DNA of 13,456 nucleotides from Pseudomonadota bacterium (GTDB lineage: Bacteria; Pseudomonadota; Gammaproteobacteria; SZUA-229). The stretch is taken from positions 1-13,456 of the forward strand of contig JADFWF010000010.1 of NCBI GenBank assembly GCA_015222965.1, in the 5' to 3' direction. Position numbers and translations under genes: made by a program. The notes under the pieces were generated by a model. That model saw only the letters and a list, made by a program, of their open reading frames with translations. It made no database searches and had not been told where the DNA came from. This document shows positions 7,443 to 13,456 of this stretch, piece after piece (within the stretch, counting starts at the first letter, position 1; each line of letters begins with the position of its first letter).

Positions 7443-8963
7443 ATGAAGGAAATATATACTAACCTGCTGGTCTCTGTTGTAACGACGCTTCTGCTATTCG
7501 GGATGCTGGAAGGGCTGACACGACTGTATGTTTGGGGCCAAACGGATATGTCCTTTTCCATAAAAAAGGATCTGGTTCAATTAGTCGATAATATAAATAT
7601 ATCCGACAATACTTTTAATATTTACTACCTTGGTGGGTCTACAGTTGAAGGCGGCTTCTTTGGCGAAGGCTTCACTATTCCAAATATCATTGACTATATG
7701 CATGATCATGAGATCCAGGGAAAGGATATAAGATCAATAAATATAGCAAAAAGTGGCGAAGACTTTTATTACAATCTCAAAAGACTAAGGATAATAACTT
7801 CAAATAAAGACACCTTTAAACCCTCTCTGGTAGTCATATATAGTGGCCACAATGAGTTTTTGAAATTTCATCAAAACTATGGCCTTCAGCTTGATTCTGC
7901 ACCTCTTGAATGGTTGATGGAGCATTCACTTTTACTGAAGAAAATAGCGGCAAGATTACAACTCTTCAAGCTGGAAATTAATGAGAGAATGTTCTCGGAC
8001 GAGCCTTTATTTGGCAATGATCAATATAAAGCTGTTATCGATAAATATCAGTCAGAACTCGAAGAGGCTGTTCAGCTATTAACCGAAAACGGCATCCCTG
8101 TCATTATTTCAACTGTTGCTGGTAATTATACGGGCTGGCAACCTAATCGTTCTATCTACTGTTCAAACAAACAAGATAAAGATTTTTGGCGACTTATTCA
8201 GAGAGGAGAAAGCGCCGAACTGGCCTCAGATTTTAATAATGCGCTTAATTACTACCAACAGGCATTACATTTGTGCAAAAATTTTGCGGAAACACATTAT
8301 CGTCTGGGTAAAATATACGAAGCACTGAGTGAATATGATAAGGCACTGGAGGCATATAATAAAGCTGTAGACCTGGATGGGATGCCTTTAAGGGCATCAT
8401 CAATCCAGAATGATTTCATCAAAACCCTGAATTCAGACAAATCTGTTTTTGTCGTTGATGCCGTGAAAGCACTGCAAGAAAAATCTGATACTGGTCTTAT
8501 AGGGTTTAATCTAATGATGGACGGGCATCACCCTAATCGGCAAGGGTATTTAATAATAAGTAATCTGATAGCTCAGAAGATTACGGATATTTTTGATACT
8601 GAACTATCTGAACTACATGACATAGAGCTCGATAGAACGCGAGAAATCTTTGATATGGATGATAATGTATACTTTGTTCATTATGTATCCATAGGCAGAT
8701 GGTTCGCTAAATTATCAACATGGCGATATGACCCTGGCGAACGTCTGAACATGTCTGAAGAGTCCTTTTTAAAAGCGATGGAACTTGATGATAGTCGCTA
8801 TGAATCTTATTTAGGTTTGGCGACGGTTAACTTTTTAAGAAAAAATAGCGTCAAAGCTGAGGAGTATCTCGCAAAGGCAAAAAGTATTGACGAACAACAT
8901 GTAGGTGATTATCTAAAAGGACACTGGGTGCAGGCGATTATTAAATATGCTGATGATAACTAA
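7443..8963 (+). CDS. membrane-anchored SGNH hydrolase with TPR insertion
   Basis: This 506-residue protein has an N-terminal membrane anchor (about 8-22) and an SGNH (GDSL-type) esterase core facing outside the cytoplasm. The catalytic blocks are readable: YYLGGSTVEGG (61-71) with nucleophile Ser66, SGHNEF (134-139) with oxyanion-hole Asn137, and DGHHPN (360-365) giving the Asp360-x-x-His363 dyad. Residues 255-315 lie between the second and last blocks and form TPR-like helices (ALNYYQQAL; YDKALEAYNKAV). A further TPR-like part covers 438-485. I chose the ATG at 7443; a TTG at 7422 would add seven residues, and neither has a good ribosome site. The 104-base gap from the small gene leaves operon membership open. 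The substrate is unknown; an ester-linked glycan or lipid modification is inference. Confidence 0.85.
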   Translation: MKEIYTNLLVSVVTTLLLFGMLEGLTRLYVWGQTDMSFSIKKDLVQLVDNINISDNTFNIYYLGGSTVEGGFFGEGFTIPNIIDYMHDHEIQGKDIRSINIAKSGEDFYYNLKRLRIITSNKDTFKPSLVVIYSGHNEFLKFHQNYGLQLDSAPLEWLMEHSLLLKKIAARLQLFKLEINERMFSDEPLFGNDQYKAVIDKYQSELEEAVQLLTENGIPVIISTVAGNYTGWQPNRSIYCSNKQDKDFWRLIQRGESAELASDFNNALNYYQQALHLCKNFAETHYRLGKIYEALSEYDKALEAYNKAVDLDGMPLRASSIQNDFIKTLNSDKSVFVVDAVKALQEKSDTGLIGFNLMMDGHHPNRQGYLIISNLIAQKITDIFDTELSELHDIELDRTREIFDMDDNVYFVHYVSIGRWFAKLSTWRYDPGERLNMSEESFLKAMELDDSRYESYLGLATVNFLRKNSVKAEEYLAKAKSIDEQHVGDYLKGHWVQAIIKYADDN

Positions 8964-9065
8964 TTGGGGATAGGCGTGGTTAGATAGTAGCGCCTCGCGT
9001 TACATAGATCATCAGGTCAGGTGATAATGCCTTGAGGAGTGTGTTATGGGTACAATACGCAACTA

Positions 9066-10229
9066 CTACAATAAAGAATTTAAAGCCTGGATTAAACCGT
9101 CGATATGCTCATGTGTATGTTTTGCCGAAAGTGTAATCCGTAGACGTGAGGTGCCTTCCGATACTGTCGGCGGCCGGATGGCCGTCACCATAAATCCTCG
9201 CTCAAATAACGACTGGCTGATCTGCAAGGCGGTGTAGTCATCGCCGATAATGATTGGTTGTATCGCGGTCTCACTGTTTTCTATCGGCAGTGCTGTTTCG
9301 AGGCAGCAGCCCCTGAAGTATGCAATGTTGTCGTTTAGATTATACAGATGCCGTGATTCGTTTTTGATGATGTGCAGGCTGAAACGTGTGGCTTCTGCAA
9401 TCGCGGCGGGCATCGCGGTGGTATAGATGTAGGTGCGGGCTTGCTGGATGATGGTTTCGATAAGATCATCGCTGCCAGCAATAAAGGCACCGGCGGTGCC
9501 GATGGCTTTGCCGAGCGTTGCCATATAGATTGGTACATCGTCCTGATTTAATGCGTAATGCTGCAGGCTGCCTCTGCCGGTTTCACCCAGTGTGCCAAAG
9601 CCGTGTGCATCATCGACCATCAGCCAGCTTTTGGTTTTTTTGCACAAGGTCGACAGCGCCGGTAGGTCGGCGATGTCGCCATCCATGCTGAACACACCGT
9701 CGGTCAATACCAGTTTTTCTGCTGTTTTACCGGCTTTTTGTATTTTTTGTTTGAGGCTGGAAACATCATTATGCAGATAACGTTGAAGTCGTGCGCCACT
9801 GATCAGACCGCCATCGATTAAAGATGCATGATTTAAACGATCTTCAAAAACATAATCACCTTTTTCAACAAGCGCCTGACACAGACCAAGATTAGCCATG
9901 TAACCGGTAGAGAATAAAATGGCGCGTGGGTAGCCGGTGAACGCTGCAAGTTCTTCTTCGAGCTGATGGTGTATGATTGAGTGGCCATTAACTAGATGTG
10001 CTGAACCACTGCCAACACCGAAGTCATTGATGGCATTAATGGTCGCCTGTTTTATCTGTGGGTTGTTGGCGAGTCCCAGGTAGTCGTTACTGCAAAAACT
10101 GATGACATCTTTATCATCGATTCTCATCTCTATCTGTTGTGGACCTTTCGTTATTCGACGTGTGCGATAACGGTGTTGTTTTTTTCTTTCCTTGAGTGCC
10201 TTTTTAAGTTTTAGATTGAGGTTTTTCAA
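9066..10229 (-). CDS. bioF: 8-amino-7-oxononanoate synthase (BioF)
   Basis: This 387-residue PLP enzyme condenses a pimeloyl thioester with L-alanine to give 8-amino-7-oxononanoate, the first step of biotin ring assembly. Family motifs are intact: FCSNDYLGLANNP (45-57), NHASLIDG with His134, VDDAHGFGTLG (205-215) with the cofactor-binding Asp and His, and MATLGKAIG with Schiff-base Lys241. The start is probably the TTG at 10227-10229. No ATG lies near the family's usual N-terminus (the first internal Met is residue 35), and no clear ribosome site is visible. It follows bioB by 33 bases on the same strand and should be co-transcribed. bioH, bioC and bioD, which often follow in gammaproteobacteria, are absent; the next gene is convergent and unrelated. 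Confidence 0.95.
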   Translation of the reverse strand: MKNLNLKLKKALKERKKQHRYRTRRITKGPQQIEMRIDDKDVISFCSNDYLGLANNPQIKQATINAINDFGVGSGSAHLVNGHSIIHHQLEEELAAFTGYPRAILFSTGYMANLGLCQALVEKGDYVFEDRLNHASLIDGGLISGARLQRYLHNDVSSLKQKIQKAGKTAEKLVLTDGVFSMDGDIADLPALSTLCKKTKSWLMVDDAHGFGTLGETGRGSLQHYALNQDDVPIYMATLGKAIGTAGAFIAGSDDLIETIIQQARTYIYTTAMPAAIAEATRFSLHIIKNESRHLYNLNDNIAYFRGCCLETALPIENSETAIQPIIIGDDYTALQISQSLFERGFMVTAIRPPTVSEGTSRLRITLSAKHTHEHIDGLIQALNSLL

Positions 10230-10262
10230 GTGCGAAAATATTTACTACTGTTGATCGGCGGT

Positions 10263-11264
10263 CTATGCACAGACTGCTTTATTGATCTGCTCGGAAGTGA
10301 ATACATGTTTTTTATTGATGCCCAATTTTTTAAATAACAACTGATCATGATTTTCATTCGGGTTGTCAGTGGTTAATAATTTGTCACCGTAGAAGATCGA
10401 GTTTGCACCAGCGAGAAAACACAGTGCCTGTGTTTCATCGGACATCTCTGTTCTGCCTGCAGACAGTCGTACTACAGATTCCGGCATTATGATTCTGGCC
10501 ACAGCAATTGTTCGGATGAACTGAAGTGGTTCTATCTCTTCGACACCGTGCAGCGGCGTTCCTTCGACCTGTACCAGCATATTGATCGGTACGCTGTCAG
10601 GGTGTTCAGGTAGATTAGCTAATTGCTGTAAAAAAGAAACGCGGTCTGTCTGTTTTTCGCCCATGCCGACGATGCCGCCACTGCAAACATTTATACCGGC
10701 GTCTCTGACATGCTGAAGAGTGTCTAAACGATCATCAAAGGTGCGTGTGGTGATGACATCTCCGTAGTATTCAGGCGAAGTATCAATGTTGTGGTTATAG
10801 TAATCAAGTCCTGCCTGTTTTAGTCGTTGACTCTGGTCGTGGGTTAACATGCCAAGAGTGACGCAGGTCTCCAGACCAATACCTTTAACAGCGATGATCA
10901 TATCGATAACTTTATCGAGATTTTTGTCGGTCGGATTACGCCATGCCGCACCCATGCAGAAACGGCTGGCGCCATTGTCTTTTGCCAGCTGTGCTTGCTC
11001 CATGACCTCGTCCAGGGGTAACAGGCGTTCACGTTCTACTTTGGCATCATTTTTAGAACTCTGTGAGCAGTAACCGCAGTCTTCCGGGCAGGCGCCGGTT
11101 TTGATGCTTAACAGGGTGCTGACCTGAACCTGGTTGGCATCGAAATTTTCCCGATGAATATTTTGTGCCTGAAATAACAGGTCGTTGAAAGGCTGTTCAA
11201 ACAGTGCGGAGATCTCCTGTTTCGACCAGTCATGGCGTAATGCAGGTTTGTTTAATTCTGACAT
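10263..11264 (-). CDS. bioB: biotin synthase (BioB)
   Basis: This 333-residue radical-SAM enzyme inserts sulfur into dethiobiotin to form biotin. The [4Fe-4S] motif CPEDCGYC places ligands at Cys59, Cys63 and Cys66. The second-cluster ligands are also present: Cys103 (RFCMGAAW), Cys134 (ETCVTLGML), Cys194 (NVCSGGIVG) and Arg266 (VVRLSAGR). [12 protein letters not shown] (156-167) is characteristic of the family. Length is normal. The ATG at 11262-11264 has no strong ribosome site. It is first in a bioB-bioF unit, divergent from comF across 133 bases. I found no convincing BirA operator there, so regulation is open. Confidence 0.97.
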   Translation of the reverse strand: MSELNKPALRHDWSKQEISALFEQPFNDLLFQAQNIHRENFDANQVQVSTLLSIKTGACPEDCGYCSQSSKNDAKVERERLLPLDEVMEQAQLAKDNGASRFCMGAAWRNPTDKNLDKVIDMIIAVKGIGLETCVTLGMLTHDQSQRLKQAGLDYYNHNIDTSPEYYGDVITTRTFDDRLDTLQHVRDAGINVCSGGIVGMGEKQTDRVSFLQQLANLPEHPDSVPINMLVQVEGTPLHGVEEIEPLQFIRTIAVARIIMPESVVRLSAGRTEMSDETQALCFLAGANSIFYGDKLLTTDNPNENHDQLLFKKLGINKKHVFTSEQINKAVCA

Positions 11265-11286
11265 GATAAGTACTTGTGGATATAAT
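11258..11286 (+). promoter_or_regulatory. probable sigma-70 promoter for comF
   Basis: CTGACA (11258-11263) and TATAAT (11281-11286) are separated by 17 bases, so both boxes and spacing are near consensus. The -35 box overlaps the bioB start codon on the other strand. Transcription would begin near 11293 and give comF a leader of about 105 bases that contains the palindrome at 11345-11370. Confidence 0.55.
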
Positions 11287-11344
11287 TAAGCTCATTTTAC
11301 ACTACATGGATGGTAAGCCTAGATATTTCACAGGAACGCTAACT

Positions 11345-11370
11345 ATGCAGATTTTTGGAAAAATCTGCAT
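11345..11370. promoter_or_regulatory. perfect palindrome in the comF leader (operator or hairpin)
   Basis: ATGCAGATTTTT and AAAAATCTGCAT form a perfect 12-base inverted repeat around a central GG. It lies 27 bases before the comF ATG and about 80 bases before bioB. It could be a DNA operator or an RNA hairpin in the comF leader. It does not resemble the LexA or BirA consensus. Confidence 0.55.
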
Positions 11371-11397
11371 TCCTATGAATTATCCTGGCTAGCGAAA

Positions 11398-12105
11398 ATG
11401 AAACTAGCGAAAAAGTTATTATCAAATCTATTCCCTTCACGCTGTATTTTTTGCCAGCAAACGGTTAAGCAGAGTGTCGAAGTCTGCCCGGATTGTTATC
11501 AGGCACTGCCGCATAATGAGGTCTGTTGTGTACGGTGTGCACTGCCGCTGGCAGAAGGTATCAATAATGCTGTGTTGTGCGGACGCTGTATCAAAAAGAT
11601 GCCTGCTTTTGATTACACATATAGCCTGTTTCGGTATGAAGATGAGATCATCGGTCTGGTGCATCGCCTGAAGTTTGGTGAAAAGATCAGTTATGCTCGT
11701 AGCATCGGCGAACTGCTTCTTAAGCGATTGCAGGAGACGGATGAGATGCCGGATTGTCTGCTGCCGGTATCTTTACATAAGTCTCGCCTGCGCCAGCGAG
11801 GATTTAATCAGTCGATCGAAATATCTCGTGTGATGGCAAAAAAGCTAGTCATTCCGATCGAGCATACGGCTGTGATACGTCAGCGAAGTACGGTTGCACA
11901 AACCGGACTCAATGCAAAACAGCGTCAGAAAAATATCAGAGGGGCGTTTATCGTGGTGCGACAATTACACTACAAACATGTGTTAATCATTGATGATGTG
12001 ATGACAACTGGCGCAACGGTTAACGAACTGGCGAAGGTGTTGAAGAAAAGCGGCGTGGAGCGGGTTGGGGTTCTGAGTATCGCGCGTGCGCCGGTGAAGG
12101 GGTAA
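11398..12105 (+). CDS. comF: ComF/GntX-family phosphoribosyltransferase-like protein
   Basis: This 235-residue cytoplasmic protein belongs to the ComF (ComFC/GntX) family, linked to natural transformation in several bacteria. The N-terminal zinc-ribbon-like part has cysteine pairs CIFC (16-19), CPDC (30-33), CCVRC (43-47) and CGRC (61-64). The C-terminal half is a phosphoribosyltransferase fold with LLPVSLHKSRLRQRGFNQ after residue 120 and the PRPP-loop motif VLIIDDVMTTGAT (195-207). All look complete. CTAGCGAAAA occurs twice 15 bases apart (11389 and 11404) across the start codon, so the 5' end contains a short tandem duplication. No strong ribosome site is visible. A divergent comF-bioB pair is common in gammaproteobacteria. 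Its stop lies two bases before the inverted-repeat element. Confidence 0.92.
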   Translation: MKLAKKLLSNLFPSRCIFCQQTVKQSVEVCPDCYQALPHNEVCCVRCALPLAEGINNAVLCGRCIKKMPAFDYTYSLFRYEDEIIGLVHRLKFGEKISYARSIGELLLKRLQETDEMPDCLLPVSLHKSRLRQRGFNQSIEISRVMAKKLVIPIEHTAVIRQRSTVAQTGLNAKQRQKNIRGAFIVVRQLHYKHVLIIDDVMTTGATVNELAKVLKKSGVERVGVLSIARAPVKG

Positions 12106-12107
12106 AC

Positions 12108-12298
12108 GTCATTGCGAGCGAAGCGTGGCAGTAGTGGTGCATGGACGCACCGTTAACGGACCTAACGATGGAATCTCTTGTAGCAACTCGGTCGTCTGCA
12201 TGGGATTATGAATTACTTCCATGTAATTCACCCTACGGGCTGCTAAACGCATTCAATTTTCCCCTAAAAAATTAGTGTCACGCTTCGCTCGCAATGAC
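12108..12298. repeat. element bounded by perfect 20-base inverted repeats (MITE-like)
   Basis: GTCATTGCGAGCGAAGCGTG (12108-12127) and its exact reverse complement (12279-12298) enclose about 150 bases without a gene. Inside are further symmetric parts: GGTGC/GCACC (12136-12151), the palindrome CCGTTAACGG (12150-12159) and TGAATTAC/GTAATTCA (12209-12230). CCGGTGAA occurs at 12091-12098 and again at 12298-12305, but the left copy is nine bases from the element, so it is a doubtful target duplication. The GTCATTGCGAGCGAAGCG core is, from memory, a frequent intergenic repeat in diverse bacteria. Lying between convergent genes, the element may also stop transcription in both directions. Confidence 0.75.
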
Positions 12299-12310
12299 CG
12301 GTGAATTTTT

Positions 12311-13456
12311 CTAGACGATATTCGCAAACTGGTAATCGAGAAATACCCCAATAAACAGTACCAGCCCGAAGTAGTTATTATTTAAAAATGCCTGAAAACA
12401 AAGTTCACGTTTTCTGTCTTTGATTAAATATTGCTGGTAGACAGAAAATACGCTCGCCGCAGTCACACCAAGATAATAGAAGCCGCTTAATTCTGCGCGA
12501 TGGCCGATGAGTAATAAATTCAGGATCAGCAAGATCTGTATTGCACCGATGATCAGCTTATCCTGATTGCCAAACAGGATAGCTGTCGATTTGACACCAA
12601 TCTTGATGTCGTCATCGTAATCGACCATCGCATACATGGTGTCATAAGCCGTAGCCCATAAGATTGTGGCCAGGAAAATTAACCAGGTGATGACCGTTAT
12701 TTCATTTGCCTGCGCGGTATAGGCCATAGGTGCTGACCAGCCAAAAGCAGCGCCCAGGTGTACCTGTGGCAGGTAATGATAGCGTTTCATGAAAGGATAA
12801 CTGACTGCCAGTATTATGCCGCCCAGCGACATCCAGATGGTCAGCTCATTCATAAACAATACCAGGATAAAAGCAGTCAGACTAAGTGAAGCAAATACCA
12901 GCAAGGTTTCTTTCTCGGTGATCTTTCCCGATGCCAGCGGCCGCTGTCTGGTGCGTGCGACTTTACCGTCGATATGTCTGTCAGCGTAATCATTTATCGC
13001 GCAACCGGCAGAGCGCATCAAGATGACACCGGTCACAAATACAAAAAGCACCAGTGGGTCAGGCCAGCCTTCAGCGGCGATCCATAGTGCGATTAATGTT
13101 GGCCATAACAATAGAAGGATGCCTATCGGTTTATCAAGTCGTATCAGCTGGGCATAGAGTCCGGTTTTTTTGTAGATCGATGAAAGTTGAATAGCAGTGT
13201 GTAGTCGCCTGATTTTCTCTTTTAAGTCGTGATAAAAACTCTCGGCTTTGTCCAGCAGTGGGTGCTGCGCCAGAAATTCGATTGATTGATCTGCTTTTTT
13301 CAGCAGAAAGATAAGTATTATCTGCAAGGTTTCAAAAGTGATCCTGGTCTGGGATATTATTGTTTTAGATGTTTTTTTGAGCAGAGCGCTACACTGTTGC
13401 CAGAAGTTTTTTATTTTTGGGAGTAGATCCGAGATGATGTTAGAAAATGTTGAGGC
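12311..13456 (-). CDS. ubiA: 4-hydroxybenzoate polyprenyltransferase (UbiA), start not resolved
   Basis: This integral membrane enzyme attaches a polyprenyl chain to 4-hydroxybenzoate in ubiquinone synthesis. Counting residues from the TTG at 13327, the UbiA domain starts at LYAQLIRLDKPIG (57-69). The two Asp-rich, Mg-prenyl-diphosphate motifs are NDYADRHIDGK and YDTMYAMVDYDDD, with RTRQRPLASG after the first and many hydrophobic segments. The domain alone accounts for about 280 residues, the usual size. Upstream of it the frame stays open to the right window edge (about 100 further codons) with no in-frame ATG. The only obvious in-window start is the TTG at 13325-13327, and it has no ribosome site. 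I therefore mark the gene as possibly partial with an N-terminal extension. The extension is helical-looking and Lys/Leu/Ile-rich, and I do not recognise it. If the TTG is used, the gene ends at 13327. Confidence 0.9.
   Translation of the reverse strand, partial: ASTFSNIISDLLPKIKNFWQQCSALLKKTSKTIISQTRITFETLQIILIFLLKKADQSIEFLAQHPLLDKAESFYHDLKEKIRRLHTAIQLSSIYKKTGLYAQLIRLDKPIGILLLLWPTLIALWIAAEGWPDPLVLFVFVTGVILMRSAGCAINDYADRHIDGKVARTRQRPLASGKITEKETLLVFASLSLTAFILVLFMNELTIWMSLGGIILAVSYPFMKRYHYLPQVHLGAAFGWSAPMAYTAQANEITVITWLIFLATILWATAYDTMYAMVDYDDDIKIGVKSTAILFGNQDKLIIGAIQILLILNLLLIGHRAELSGFYYLGVTAASVFSVYQQYLIKDRKRELCFQAFLNNNYFGLVLFIGVFLDYQFANIV

Noticed and set aside
9046..9237. ATG with a good GAGGAG ribosome site opening a 63-codon plus-strand frame
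   Set aside because: All but the first few codons lie antisense to the conserved 3' end of bioF, and the peptide resembles nothing I know. The ribosome site may be a remnant or chance.
11265..11397. BirA operator before bioB
   Set aside because: No pair of half-sites resembling TTGTAAACC and GGTTTACAA at the expected spacing was found; the only strong symmetry is the unrelated palindrome at 11345-11370.
12091..12305. CCGGTGAA on both sides of the inverted-repeat element as a target-site duplication
   Set aside because: The left copy is part of comF coding sequence and nine bases away from the repeat end, so it does not have the geometry of a direct duplication.
13435..13456. Possible start of a plus-strand gene at the right edge (double ATG with GGGAG upstream)
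   Set aside because: Only about seven codons are visible and they overlap the open ubiA frame, so it cannot be judged here.

Overview
The window looks like a gammaproteobacterial chromosome of moderate GC content. This rests on gene identities and arrangement: comF divergent from bioB-bioF, a UbiA-type 4-hydroxybenzoate prenyltransferase next door, and a stand-alone elongation factor G of the proteobacterial FusA2 kind. No rRNA, tRNA, CRISPR array, phage or transposase gene was found. All family names are from reading the translations by eye; no database search was run.

Layout. (1) Positions 143-1954, minus strand: three tightly packed genes, each for a protein with an export signal. They are an orphan periplasmic solute-binding protein, a small acidic protein I do not recognise, and a DUF922-type protein with an HExxH zinc-protease motif. 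(2) Positions 1955-2456: a 502-base gap with a candidate promoter and a structured leader for fusA. (3) Positions 2457-4547, plus strand: a full-length EF-G paralogue, followed by a clear intrinsic terminator and a CACAGAG-type interspersed repeat. A diverged copy of that repeat lies at 21-53. (4) Positions 4914-8963, plus strand, visibly AT-richer: a NodU/TobZ-family carbamoyltransferase, an SxtJ-like membrane protein, a 50-residue SxtK/DUF5989-like membrane peptide, and a membrane-anchored SGNH hydrolase with a TPR insertion. (5) Positions 9066-11264, minus strand: bioF and bioB, without bioH, bioC or bioD beside them. (6) Positions 11398-12105, plus strand: comF, with a probable sigma-70 promoter overlapping the bioB start and a perfect palindrome in its leader. 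(7) Positions 12106-12310: a roughly 190-base element bounded by perfect 20-base inverted repeats, lying between the convergent comF and ubiA. (8) Positions 12311 to the right edge, minus strand: ubiA, whose reading frame continues upstream of its conserved domain to the window end.

How the genes work together. Region 4 is the most interesting part. The first three genes match the sxtI-sxtJ-sxtK order of the cyanobacterial saxitoxin cluster, but here they stand without toxin genes and are joined by a lipase-like SGNH/TPR protein. A reasonable inference is a small cassette that carbamoylates an unknown metabolite or envelope glycan at the membrane. Region 1 could be a self-contained envelope operon, since all three products should leave the cytoplasm. 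BioB and BioF catalyse steps of biotin synthesis, and UbiA a step of ubiquinone synthesis.
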